In this document: piece by piece, positions 36,927 to 47,699 of the stretch
Layout of the letters: each line of letters begins with the position of its first letter
Numbering within the stretch: the stretch's first letter is position 1
Assembly: GCA_946800325.1 (NCBI GenBank)
Contig: OX326961.1
Coordinates: 11,158,215-11,222,214 of the forward strand
DNA: 64,000 nt
Origin: Luzula sylvatica
Lineage: Eukaryota; Streptophyta; Magnoliopsida; Poales; Juncaceae
Direction: 5' to 3'
Position numbers and translations under genes: made by a program
Notes under the pieces: generated by a model
What the model was told of the DNA's origin: nothing
The model's database searches: none
What the model saw: the letters and a program-made list of their open reading frames with translations, nothing else

Positions 36927-37587
36927 CAGTGTTCTAAATATTACTGATATGTACCGGTATGTCGGTTTGATATCTCTAATCACTGCCCCTCCGTTACGAT
37001 ATGCTCCGTATCGGTTGAGTAAATCGGTCGACCGATACACGGACCGATATGAGCCGATATGTGCCGATATTTGGCCTGATTTGAACCGATTTGGATTTAA
37101 AACATAATTTATTTTGAATATTATTTTGGGCTGGCCCATCTTTTAACAATATTTTCATTAATAATTTTGGTCCAATTATTGCCATCTCTTTCTTTCTTTA
37201 TCTAAATTTTTGGTCGGAAATGAAATCGATTTTGATCCGGACGAGGTTGGATTTTCATTGGGGGCACCCGCATCTACACCGATGGTTAATGAACAAAATT
37301 TCGTGGTTTAGTTTATTGTATTATTTGTAAATTTTATGTTATAATTTTAAATGTATCTTTAGTTTAACTTGAAATTTATGTGTATTGTTGAATTTTGAAT
37401 ATTAATCATGTAAAATTTAAATTAGTTTAAGAAACTCAATATAAATTAATGTTATAATAATCAATTTAATATATTAATATTAAAAAAGTACAACACCGCT
37501 ATACCACTGATATTTTCCGCTATGTCGGTCATATCTCTTATCGGTGACTGACCGATCTGTAAGCGATATGCAATATCTATAACATTG
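36927..37587. mobile_element. hAT-type MITE with ACCGATATG repeats
   Basis: The termini CAGTGTTCTAAATATT and (inverted) CAATGTTATAGATATT are bracketed by a perfect 8-bp duplication ATTGTCTT (36919-36926 and 37588-37595). Subterminal regions carry repeated CCGATATG/CATATCGG motifs. It has the same architecture as the elements at 10085 and 10940. Confidence 0.8.
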
Positions 37588-37842
37588 ATTGTCTTCTATA
37601 TATGATTTGAAATGTTATAAATCATATATTTCTGAAATTATTGTTCGATCTTTTTTATCACACACTCACGCACACACACGCACATACACACACAGTCCTA
37701 AGTTTGTAAATAAATGAGTTCCTGTATTTTCTAATACCAATTTTTAATATTTTACAAAATATACGGATTTGTCAGCTCAAATACAAAAACTTCTTAAATT
37801 AAACACCGGATTTTAAGTACATCATGGATTTGTAAAGGGCAA

Positions 37843-38100
37843 ATATAGTTGCCTCTCCATACTCATCCCAACATTTTTAGTGAGTTGACAAAAATAATTA
37901 AATGAGTTGATTAACCTTCATAATTGATCCAATTAAATATTAACGACACGTAAATAAATTATAATATGTTAATATTATTACATATTAATTAACGTACCAA
38001 TTTAATTAAACGGTTAATTAAATTGTTAATTGAATTAATTAATAATATTAATCAATTTACTTAGCCGTCTTTTGCTACCTCATCAAAACTGTTATTTTGA
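37843..38100. mobile_element. Foldback MITE, family of 22.7 and 48.8 kb
   Basis: The core shares AATATGTTAATATTA, TTAAACGGT and AATAATATTAATCAATT with the element upstream of the ankyrin gene, with partial inverted symmetry. The ends (GTTGCCTC..CTCATCC and TGCTACCTCATCAAAA) are more diverged, so its boundaries are approximate. Confidence 0.5.
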
Positions 38101-38496
38101 GTTCGAGGTCTGAACATATAACTCTACTTGTAAAACATCGAAATCCACCAAGTATAAAGAAGGTCCTAAATCTTGCATTTAATTTTTGGTACCTCGCGGA
38201 GTTGTAAAGGCAAATAGCCCAAAACACATCAAAATTCACTGAGAATATGTTTGATTTGGTACCTCGTATATTTGCACTACGTGAATATATCAAATACATG
38301 TATTTTAGTATATAGTAGCTTTACTCTCGCGTAATTGCACAAGAGTCTTCAAGTTCATTTATTTTTCCCTATGTGCAACTGATTTCAACGTTGTGTGCGA
38401 CACGTATGACTGATTCTTATTTTTTTCTTTTTTAACTTACAAAACATCATAATACAAATTTGAAATGTACGCAAGCAACTGCTAGTGAAATGATAT
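38101..38496. other. No recognised feature
   Basis: It contains a loose direct repeat (GGTACCTCG followed by a TTG-rich stretch at about 38190 and 38258). No gene was recognised. Confidence 0.4.
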
Positions 38497-38505
38497 ATTA
38501 AAAAA

Positions 38506-38766
38506 GGGGGCTTCTATCATACACCCCTTTTCTTATCATACACCCATTTTCAAGGGTATTTGGAGTAATTATCCATTTATGAATATTTAAGGTAAGATAT
38601 CAAATATATTTATCAATTAATGTTTAACTAAATTGGAATTTTTTGTTGTTCATTTAAATCAAAATTTCCATAAAAAATAAATTTTATGATACACCCTTTT
38701 ACAAATATAATTAATTGCTAAAATACCCAAAATACCCTTGTAAAAGGGTGTATGATAGAACTCCCC
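38506..38766. mobile_element. Mutator-type MITE (short copy)
   Basis: 261 bp with termini GGGGGCTTCTATCATACACC and GGGGAGTTCTATCATACACC (inverted), flanked by a perfect 9-bp duplication ATTAAAAAA (38497-38505 and 38767-38775). It is the short relative of the element at 27522-27929. Confidence 0.88.
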
Positions 38767-39162
38767 ATTAAAAAACTTGGCATTATAGAAGGCAAATTTG
38801 ATTAGGCATTCACAATATTTCGGTCTTAATTTTTTTTCCTTTTTTTAATTTTTTGCTTATTATGATAAAACTCGCATATAATTCACTCTTCTATGAGATA
38901 AAGTTGACATGAAATATTTAGAATGAAAAAATATAAACTACATTACTTGCCGAAGTTACGAAATTTTCGCAATTTCTCATTATTCTTTCATGCATTATTG
39001 TTCTTTTGTTTAGGCACACCGGTGAAAATTCAAAATTACTACTCGCATAAGGTAAAAAGCATCAACGAATGTGAGGCAAGTTAATGCGACATATAACACA
39101 ATAAAAAAAAGTATATTTAAAATATTTTTTTAAACAAAATATTAATCAAAGTACTACTACTA

Positions 39163-39780
39163 CTTTACTTCAACGTGCTTTTGGAACCGGCATTATTTTC
39201 TACAGAAACACTAAAAGTCGTAGAATTATTATCCGCAATTAATCGATATAAATCCGGTATGTTTGAAGACATGACATCACCGAAATAATATGCAGTGTCT
39301 TTGATCTCGTCCGCTTCTGTCAGAACTAGAAATATCTATTCACTTGGTTCCTCCTTCATGTAATTGTTTAAAACAAAATGTTTAATCGATTTAGTGGTAT
39401 TTAGGTAAATATATACTTGTCGAGTTGATCGACTAATTTGACCAAACTGACACATTGCTTGTAAACAAATTCCTTGTTTGTGAAAAATAATCTGATGCAC
39501 AATTTTGTGCCCTCCATTCAAGAAAAAGAGACTATTCTGAGAGAATTAAGGAGGATTTTGATGAATTGTGATGAAAAAGAATCAAGCTTTGTGAAGACAT
39601 AAATTATCTTAATCAAATGTGAATTATGGAAAAATAATGAGCAGAAATATCTCTATGCCGAGTAAAATGGGTACCGTGTCGAATCAGTCCGAATGTAGGA
39701 TGACCAATCCATTTCGAACCCTATGTTTTGAACCATCGAAGAAATTAACTGCGACGGTTACCTGAAATTACAAAACATTA
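39163..39780 (-). pseudogene. Unrecognised gene remnant, minus strand
   Basis: Three coding-like pieces occur in order on the minus strand. VTVAVNFFDGSKHRVRNG follows a TTTCAG acceptor near 39761; TKLCIRLFFTNKEFVYKQCV and SLVKLVDQLDK follow near 39510-39410; LTEADEIKDTAYYFGDVMSS then NIPDLYRLIADNN ends at a TAA at 39163. The last piece is open for about 55 codons with protein-like composition. Stops and phase mismatches prevent joining the pieces cleanly. I do not recognise the family. It could be a decayed gene or exons of an incomplete one. Confidence 0.35.
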
Positions 39781-41185
39781 TATGATTGAGCTAATTAAGT
39801 TATTTACATTGATGAAAGGACTCGTTCGGCCTCAATTTGACAAAATTGTGCCTCAATTGTGAAGTTAAACACTAAAGAATTATAAGGATGCGCTTCAATT
39901 TAAAAAATATCATTTGATTACAACACATTATAATCATAGTTTGTAATTTCATCAAATTAAAGGGGTGCTTATGCAATGTATTATCAATTAATTACTGTAA
40001 GTAAATGAACAATAGTAAAGAATTCTGGTTGCTTTGTTGTCTGCCGGCGATTTGGTTACATTGTCAGTGTTATTGTGTTCATTTTTTGTAACCGTTAGGG
40101 GTTTTCAAAGAGGATTTTGGTCTGATACTTGCAATGAAATGTTTTTTTAGTAGCATGGCCTGATTTCATTGGTGCATTGGTTTTTTCGTTCATTGTTGGT
40201 ATTTTTATCTTTGATTTCTTCCAGTTACTGGTTTTCTGACGTTTTCGTTTGCCGCTATTTTGTCATTAGTACTTTCCGTGTTTGTTCTTAAATGTTTTTT
40301 GTCGCTTGTTTGCTTGATCTGTGTTGTCTCTTCTGATATTTTGGATTGCCTTGTGCTGTGGTGCTCATTTCACTATATGTTTTTGGTTAAAATGTTGTCG
40401 ATTGAGCAAAACCGATTACATTAGTATTCTTTTATCGTTTGCGAACTGTTATGTGGTCTAGAATTTTTTCTGGTTTCTTGCCTCACCCCTTTCACATCTG
40501 ATCTTATATGACCTCTTTTGGTTTTTATTCTGGTTGACAATGGCGAAGATGTGACCGTTTTACATGTTTATTGCCTTCCGTAACACGAATCGCATTGACG
40601 CGATTTCAAATAAGTGTGCTCTGTAGTGTCTAAACTTCGGTAGTGGAACGTTGTTGGATTTTGTAGTCGGTCCGGTTCGTGTTTTGGCAAGACATAACCC
40701 AAAAAAGACAATTATTCTGAGATCCCTTTTGCAACTGATTCTATGTGTTTTCTTCCTCTCTTCTGTTTTGTATTCGACTTCTCGATTTCTTAATCAGTTC
40801 GGCTCACTTTTTCAATTTATTCTCGGATCACTTTTTCAATTTATTTTATGTGTGTTTTCTTCCTTCTTTCTGTTTTCTGTTTCACTTTCACTTCTTGCTT
40901 TTATTTTCAGCATGTGTTTTCTTTCTTTTTTTCTTTTGAAAGAATGGAGTGGGTTTTATTGTCCCACTTCCAAATTGTTACTCGTATATCTTGAAAATAA
41001 TATTTTTTACAATCCCTAATATACTTTTCATCCGTGTTCTCTATCTATCATTTAACTTTTATACAACCTTTAAAAAACAAAACAAAAACTTTTATAGCCA
41101 GAAAGAAAAATTAAGATAAAAAAGAAATAGAGGCCTAATCCAGCCTTTTCCTTCCTCAGCTGTCTGACAGTGAGTTCGTATGTAT
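39781..41185. other. T-rich region, no gene recognised
   Basis: From about 40020 to 41000 the plus strand is markedly T-rich (a 122-codon frame at 40651-41019 is hydrophobic low-complexity translation). No element ends were identified. Confidence 0.4.
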
Positions 41186-41262
41186 ACTTTCGTCATGACG
41201 ACCATATGGTCCTTCATGACGGACTACCCTTCATGACGGACTACCTTCTGGAACTCAGAAAT
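41186..41262. repeat. CCGTCATGACGG-type palindromic repeats, left cluster
   Basis: CGTCATGACG and two TTCATGACGGACTACC copies lie within 70 bp. The same word family recurs at 44230-44375, on the other side of a hAT-type element and a solo LTR. The two clusters are probably parts of one older element split by those insertions. Confidence 0.6.
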
Positions 41263-41842
41263 GCACAATCCTATTGTGCATCTTGAAGGGAATAGTCCCG
41301 ATCCTTGACCCGCGCAGCGGATATGAAGGCCCGGTCTGGTTTCCAAAACTCGAGATCACGCCTCAACTTCCAGAGTACGATGCAAAGAAGGATATTCAAA
41401 TACCGGCGTGAAATTGATCACACGCGAAGGGTTGATCGATATTTTTCTTTCTCCTTGTCACGTTGGTGGCAAAACGCGCGTCCCACGCCCACGCGTCTTC
41501 CACCTAATCGTTGACGATAAACACTTCTCCGGTTTGATCACAACAAAGAGCCACAATTTGCGCGCTTCTCTACTCGTATCCACCGTGAGTCGTAGCACCT
41601 CGGTCGCGGGTGCAACTGTTTAGACGATGCCCCGACGAATTTGCTTGATTGGGTTCGATTCTCTAAACCGAGAAAACTCTTTTTCTCTTTCTCTCTTTCT
41701 CTTCACATTCACTCAATTATTGATGGTGGTGTTTCAAATGATTTGCATACATTGGATTATTCAGGAGAGAGAGAAGTATCATATTTATATGTAATAGGAT
41801 AAGGACACCCAAAAGACACATATCGGACACACCAACTCGTGT
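41263..41842. other. GC-richer unassigned stretch
   Basis: About 41290-41640 is clearly GC-richer than its surroundings and holds two overlapping frames of about 70 codons. No family was recognised. It could be an untranslated leader of an old retroelement, which is inference. Confidence 0.35.
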
Positions 41843-41850
41843 GTACTAAA

Positions 41851-42550
41851 TAGAGTTGGCAAAATCTGACCCGACCCGCCCGAACCCGAACCCGACCCGA
41901 CCCGAAAATATTGAAAAATCAACGACCCGAACCCGAAACCGAAACCGAATGACCCGAACCCGAAACCAAATGACCCGAATCCGAAACCGACCCGAAACCG
42001 AATGACCCGAATCCGAAACCGACCCGAAACCGAATGACTCGAAACCCGAACGACCTGAAACCCGAACTAACCCGAAACCCGAATGACCCGAAACTCACGA
42101 CCCGAGTGACCCGAAATTCACGATCCGAATGACCCGAAAATTAAAATATTATTGTTAAAATCAATATAATATTGCTAAAATATCTCGAAATCAATAAAAT
42201 AAATTAAAAATTACCCGAAAACTAAAATTTTGAAAAAGCGAATGATTCGAAATCAAATTTTGTGAAATTTGAATTCCTCGAAAATCAAAATAATCACGAC
42301 CCGAATGGCCCGAAAACCGAAACGACCCGAACCCGAATGACCCGAAAACCGAAACGACCCGAACCCGAATAACCCGAAAACCGAAACAACCCGAACCCGA
42401 ATGACCCGAAAATCGAAATGACCCGAAAACCGAAACGACCAGAACCCGAACGACCCGAAACCCGAACGATCCGATGACCCGAATGACCCGCAACCCGATA
42501 CGACCCGAACCCGAAATGACCCGACCCGACCAGCCCGATTGCCACCTCTA
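41851..42550. mobile_element. hAT-type element with expanded CCCGAA repeats (copy D)
   Basis: The ends TAGAGTTGGCAAAATC and GATTGCCACCTCTA are flanked by GTACTAAA (41843-41850) and GTACTAAG (42551-42558), an 8-bp duplication with one mismatch. The interior is almost wholly ACCCGAA and ACCCGAAAACCGAAACG-type tandem repeats around a short AT-rich centre (42130-42240). It is longer than copies A to C through repeat expansion. Open frames here are repeat translation, not genes. Confidence 0.82.
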
Positions 42551-42740
42551 GTACTAAGGCCTGTGATGAGCGGGTTTTCGGGGTGTTTAATATGTCGTTG
42601 TGGTAAAACCCCGAACAATCAACAAAATTATAATCTATGTTTGTACAGTGGCAAATGTATAGATTCGTTCCACGGGGAGCAATTGCGTCAAAATTTGGAT
42701 CAAAATGACTAGAAATAACAAAGAAAATTCACAGAAGATA

Positions 42741-43084
42741 GTCCGTTACAACGGAATTAAGTTCCGTTACAACGGACATTAGGGTTATGTCTAACGTAGA
42801 GATTGATATGAACGTCCGTTACAACGGAGAAAATTCCGTTATAACGGAAAGAGATAGTCCGTTACAACGGACAGAGGTAGCGTTACAATGGATTGGTTAA
42901 TCCGTTACAACGAACCTAGATGTCCGTTACAACGCATTAGTATGACTGCCCTTGAGTATTATTCCTCACAAGTCCGTTACAACGGACATGAAATTGCGTT
43001 ACAACGGAGTACCAACAGACTGAAAGTCAGGTACAAACCGAAGTGTCCGTTACAACGCAAGTTGGGTTCCGTTACAACGGAACT
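42741..43084. repeat. Cluster of 12 TCCGTTACAACGGA near-palindromes
   Basis: Twelve copies of CGTTACAACG or a one-base variant, mostly within TCCGTTACAACGGA, occur at irregular spacing of about 15-50 bp inside the solo LTR. Each is a 6-bp inverted repeat (TCCGTT/AACGGA) around AC. Spacer sequences are unrelated. AACGG is the core of plant MYB/MSA-type sites, so a transcription-factor-binding role is possible but unproven. Confidence 0.9.
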
Positions 43085-43714
43085 TGTTCTGGATTTCGAA
43101 ATTGCAATTTGAATTGAGGATTGAATTGAAGGTTTGTTTTGAGATTGAACCAAGGGAGATTTAAACTAAGTTCAAGGCAGTAATTAAAAGTAAGAGATCA
43201 AGTAAAAACAGTAACAAAGATTTGATTCAAGTAAACAAGAACTAAAGATTAATTAACCCGAGAATTCTTTACACAAATCCAATTCGAATTTAAACTACAA
43301 GAATTACAAGAAAGGAAAGAAAACACCTAGAGAGATGAAGTGAGCTCCGAGTCTCGTCTTGGATGCCTTCCTTGTTGTTTTGAGATGCTAGTGAGCTAGA
43401 CAACTCGCACAACACGTTCCTTTCGTACCAATTCAGCCGCCAATAGAAGAGAGCTTCGTACCGGTTGAGTGAACTCGAGATTGCAAGAAGTCCAATTGGA
43501 AGAAAGCTCCCGAATGGAATAGAGAATGCTCGACTCCTTACTTGCGTGGATTCGGATGAAGAAAGCTCCACCTTAATCCTCGCAACTCGATCTTCGTCGA
43601 AGTATAAACTGATTCACCGAATGAAGTGAGCTTCTATTCGGTGATCGATTTTAGAAAATTATCGTTCGTATTTGCAATTCTTGCGTGTTCTTGAAAGTTG
43701 TTGGACTTACTTAA

Positions 43715-43716
<2 letters not shown>

Positions 43717-43746
<30 letters not shown>
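43717..43746. repeat. (GA)n microsatellite
   Basis: A short perfect GA run within the solo LTR, near a TATTTATAG motif (43791) that could be the TATA box of a plus-strand LTR promoter. Confidence 0.9.
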
Positions 43747-43749
<3 letters not shown>

Positions 43750-44213
43750 GGCGTAAAAAAGCGTCCCAAACTCTTGGCCCTTGTGGTCATATTTATAGCA
43801 CTCATGGAGTCTTCTTATTGGCGACGAGTTGGTGGAGAGGATTGGGGATAAGGAGGTAATTCACACCAAATGTAGGTGGGCAGGATAAGGGCTAATGATT
43901 GAGTGGTTTTCGTGTAGACTTTGGTGTAAGTTTCTATCATGATAATTGTTTGCCTCCCGTCTCATTCATGTACCGAATATATCGGTGTAATATATCATTT
44001 TCACTCCTCTTGACGTGTTGGAGACAACTACACTCTCCAAATTCCCAGAAATTCCTTCTAATTCCTGTGATTAAGCAATAAAACACACTTAGTGAAGAAA
44101 TATTCATGTTATCTCAAATATGATTAATAAAGTATATAGAATTGTTCTTCACAAGGGCTAAAATCCCCAAATTAAGCATTAAATTTGTGCCTTATTTGAC
44201 TCACATCAGCCTG

Positions 44214-44400
44214 TCATAAAACAGCTTTTATACATGGTCTGTCAAGACGCACCATAAGGTCCGTCAAGACGTACCACAAGGTCCGTCATGACGCACCAAT
44301 GCAAATAAGTCTATGGACATTTCACGCACTCTACCGTCATGACGCACCATGTGGTCCTTCATGACAGACGGCTGTGAAATTCTGAATTTGGCTAAGTCCA
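44214..44400. repeat. CCGTCATGACG-type palindromic repeats, right cluster
   Basis: GTCAAGACGCACCA, GTCAAGACGTACCA, GTCATGACGCACCA (twice) and CTTCATGACAGACGG occur within about 150 bp. They are arranged like the left cluster at 41186. Confidence 0.65.
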
Positions 44401-44447
44401 CAACTGTTGCAGACTATAACATTTTCGATTTATGAAAGGATAAATAT

Positions 44448-44930
44448 TAGAGCTGGCAAAGTTGACCCGAACCCGAAAAACCGATCTGAGTAACCTGAAG
44501 CCCGACCCGACCTGACTAGACAAAATTTACGAAAATCAAACAACCCGACTCGGACCGACCCGGGACTATATAACCCGAATCCGAAAGTAGATGTTTTATA
44601 TGTTACCCGAACTCGACCCGATCCGAAACCGAGTTACCCGAGACCCGAATATAACCCGAATTTACTAGTTGAATCAAATCTTATAATTTGAAATTTTAGT
44701 TATTATTTTTGTCCGCAACTGAATTAATTCAAACCCGACATAACCCGAACCCGAAGAATCTGACCCGAACACATAATTTAACCCGAAAAGAACCCGACCA
44801 AAATAAAACCCGAACACAACCCGACCCGATCCGACTTAACTTCACCCGAAAATAACCCGAACATAAAAATGACCCGAACCCGAAAATACCCACCCGATTA
44901 TGACCCGACCCACCCGATTTGCCAGCTCTA
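44448..44930. mobile_element. hAT-type element with CCCGAA core (copy B)
   Basis: 483 bp with ends TAGAGCTGGCAAAGTTGACC and GATTTGCCAGCTCTA, flanked by a perfect 8-bp duplication ATAAATAT (44440-44447 and 44931-44938). This is the clearest evidence that the CCCGAA family is hAT-derived. It is very similar in reverse complement to copy A. Confidence 0.9.
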
Positions 44931-45049
44931 ATAAATATGATATTTTAATTTTAAGAAAGTTAAATATGTAATTTTAAGTTTAAGAAAGGGTAAATATGTA
45001 ATTTTTAGTTTAAGAGAGGGTAAATATGTAAATCCCCATATATACATAT

Positions 45050-45805
45050 ATATATGGAAATTACAAATCACAAACGAGTTAAAATATAGTTATGGAACTA
45101 AAAATTAATCGCAAATAAACAAATGCCAAAATTTTAAATAAAAGAAATTGGGGACCAGAACTGTACAATTTCAGTTTTGACCATTAGATTTATGTCATTG
45201 GAGCTCGGGAAACCATCGTGAGGTACTATTAATACGATGTATTTATTTGACAATATGTTTGAGCCTTCAATAAGAATCTGAACTTAAATTAAGACCTCGA
45301 TTCAATATTTGATCTGCTCATCCATGTGCCTATACATTGTTTCCCTAGTTCAGTGCAATTTTATATTTTGTTTTCTCTCGCAATAATCCAATTCATCTTG
45401 CACTCCTTCGCTGTTAGTAATAATAACAAGAGTACTGATGTATACCCCGAGTACTCTCTTCCAAGAGATTTGAGATTTGACGACGTAGATATAATTTAAC
45501 ATCTTAAAATTTAACACACAAATATATGATTTAAAATTTTAATTTATTATTTGATTATTTTAATTTATGATTCAATATTGAATTAATATGTTAAATAATG
45601 AATTAAGATATTCATTTTAAAATTGTTAAATCATATTTACGTCAACAAGATTTTTGGAAAAAAAAATAAGGTACGTCCAATATTTTCCTAATAGTAAATT
45701 CATTTATTTGTTGGAGTTGTCGGTCCTTTCGGAAATGCCAAGGACCATTGACCTTCCATTATTGAGTATTTTAAAAATATATGTAAATTAGTAGTTTATA
45801 TATAT
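45050..45805. repeat. Local duplication, copy 1
   Basis: Blocks such as GGGAAACCATCGTGAGGTAC, CAATAATCCAATTCATCTTG and GAAATGCCAAGGACCATTGA recur in order at 46415-46983. A hAT-type element lies between the copies. Confidence 0.8.
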
Positions 45806-45806
45806 G

Positions 45807-46281
45807 TAGAGCTGGCAAAGTTGATCCGAACCCGAATAACCTGAAACCCGACCCGACCTGACTAGACATAATTTACGAAAATCAAGCAACCCGACTCGGA
45901 CCGACCCGGGACTAAATAACCCGAATCCAAAAGTAGATGTTTTATATGGTATCCGAACTTGACCCGATCCGAAACCGAGTGACCCGAGAACCGAATATAA
46001 GCCGAATTTACTTGTGGATTCAAATCTTATAGTTTGAAATTTTAGTTATTATTTTGTTCAAAACTAAATCAATTCAAACCCGACATAACCCGAACCCGAA
46101 GAATCTGATCCAAACACATAATTTAATCCGAAAAGAACCCGACCAAAATAAAATCCGAACACAATCCGACCCGATCCGAGTTAACTTCATCCGAAAATAA
46201 CCCGGACATAAAAATAACCCGAACCCGAACCCGAAAATACCCATCCGGTTATGACCTGACCCACCCGATTTGCCACCTCTA
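45807..46281. mobile_element. hAT-type element with CCCGAA core (copy C)
   Basis: The ends TAGAGCTGGCAAAGTTGATC and GATTTGCCACCTCTA match copies A and B. The flanks TATATATG and TATATATA are a near-duplication in TA-rich sequence. Internally it is colinear with copy B but more mutated. Confidence 0.82.
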
Positions 46282-46414
46282 TATATATACACACACACGT
46301 GTGAATTAGAAGTTTAAATGAAAATTATATGAATTATTTCATTTTAAAAAAACGTGACCAAGTCATATATGTTTGTTGGAAATGTTGTATAGAATTATCT
46401 ACTATCTGTATAAA
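46282..46414. repeat. Short repeat, partner at 47250-47415
   Basis: ATTATATGAATTATTTCATT, AAGTCATATATGTTTG and AATTATCTACTATCTGTATA recur at 47274-47396. There a 27-bp part (TCTCAGAAGAATTATCTACT...) is itself tandemly doubled. Confidence 0.75.
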
Positions 46415-46983
46415 TCACACAAAATTAAAGTATGAAACTAAAATATAAGTATGAAACTAAAAATGAATCACAAATAAACAAATGCATTAATTTTAAATAA
46501 AAGAAATTGAGGACCAGAACAGTACAATTTCAGTTTTGACAATTAGATTTATGTCCTTGGAATTCGGGAAACCATCGTGAGGTACTATTAATACGAAGTA
46601 TTTATTTGACTTGCATTAGATTTATGTCCTTGGAATTCGGGAAACCATCGTGAGGTACTATTAATACGAAGTATTTATTTGACTTGTTGAGCCTTCCAAA
46701 GGAATCTGAACTTAAAATAGGACCTCGATTCCATATTTGGCGCTCATCCATGTGCCTATAAATCTCATCGAAGAATCTAGTATTTTTATTGTTTCCCTAG
46801 TTCAATGCAATTTCAAATTTTGTTTTCTCGCAATAATCCAATTCATCTTGTACTCGTTCGATCTTAGTAATAATAATAATATTTATTAATTTGTTGGATT
46901 TGTTCCTTCGGAAATGCCAAGGACCATTGACCTTTCATTATTGAGTATTTTAAAAATATATGTAAATTAGTAGTTTATATATA
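46415..46983. repeat. Local duplication, copy 2, with a 73-bp tandem repeat
   Basis: Counterpart of 45050-45805. A 73-bp unit starting TTAGATTTATGTCCTTGGAA (46543 and 46616) is repeated in tandem here but single in copy 1. Confidence 0.85.
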
Positions 46984-46989
46984 GGATAA

Positions 46990-47240
46990 TTATGGCATGC
47001 CTCTCAAATTCCCTCCAACACTATCTACGTTACAAATTACCAAATTATTAACATTATAATTAACAAAAAAATATATTTCATTAACGGTTAAATGATATTG
47101 ATTAAAAATTGTTAATTCATAGGTATTTTACTTATATATTAATTAATCGTTAATGTGATGTATTTTTGTTAATTATCATGTTAATTAATTATTAATCGGT
47201 GATATAGAGGGTGTTGGAGGGAAACTCATAGGCACGGCCT
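46990..47240. mobile_element. MITE with roughly 30-bp TIRs
   Basis: The left GGCATGCCTCTCAAATTCCC and TCCAACACTAT pair with the right ATAGAGGGTGTTGGAGGGAA...GGCACGGCC. The centre is AT-rich with inverted TTAAC/GTTAA words. It abuts duplication copy 2; target duplication was not resolved. Confidence 0.65.
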
Positions 47241-47479
47241 CTTATATATGTGTGGATTTGAAATTAAAAAAAAAATTATATGAATTATTTCATTTTAAAA
47301 AAGTGACTAAGTCATATATGTTTGACGGAAATATTGTATCTCAGAAGAATTATCTACTATCTGTATCTCAGAAGAATTATCTACTATCTGTATAAATCAT
47401 ATAAAATTAAAGCATGCTTGAATCATATAAATCATTCGATTCAAAGATTAAATAAAATTTTAGAAATAAGAACAATGTC

Positions 47480-47580
47480 AATGAGTCCATAACATAATTG
47501 GTTTAGTGTGAGACATAAAAAATCATATGTTTTGAAAGATTATGTGTTCAATTCTCGTTGACATCAATTGACGGAGGACA
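47480..47580 (+). other. Possible tRNA-derived SINE head
   Basis: AATTGGTTTAGTGTGAGACA and, 45 bp on, TGTGTTCAATTCTCG resemble degenerate A and B boxes of an RNA polymerase III promoter. No poly-A/T tail or target duplication was identified, so the call is weak. Confidence 0.2.
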
Positions 47581-47699
47581 TAAATGAATAATTGAGATAT
47601 TATTGTGAAAGAATGTTATGTATCGGAAGAGATTGAACATTTCTAATTTTCTCTAAAGTACCAAACTCAGGAACTATTCTCATTTTGTCGGGAAGAGAA

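Larger units (their letters stand above)
42564..44208. mobile_element. Solo LTR, 1645 bp
   Basis: It begins TGATGAGCGGG and ends CTCACATCA, with a perfect 5-bp target duplication GCCTG at 42559-42563 and 44209-44213. TGATGAG...CATCA ends are typical of plant Ty3/gypsy (Tat/Ogre-like) LTRs; the superfamily is inferred from these ends only. No internal region remains. It carries the palindrome cluster at 42741-43084 and a (GA)n run near 43717-43746. Confidence 0.82.

Noticed and set aside
40651..41019. 122-codon hydrophobic ORF, possible membrane protein
   Set aside because: The region is T-rich on the plus strand, so phenylalanine/leucine-rich frames arise by composition; no motif or splice context supports it.
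42191..42618. Glycine/arginine-rich ORFs (VRVLVVSVFGSF-like) on the minus strand
   Set aside because: They are translations of the CCCGAA tandem repeats of a hAT-type element; similar frames occur in the other copies (25520-25777, 46074-46298).
42741..43084. CRISPR-like array of short palindromic repeats with unique spacers
   Set aside because: Repeats are only about 14 bp, spacing is irregular, there are no cas genes, and the cluster lies inside a plant solo LTR with its own target duplication.
47480..47580. Functional tRNA gene
   Set aside because: Only degenerate A- and B-box-like words are present; no cloverleaf could be drawn.
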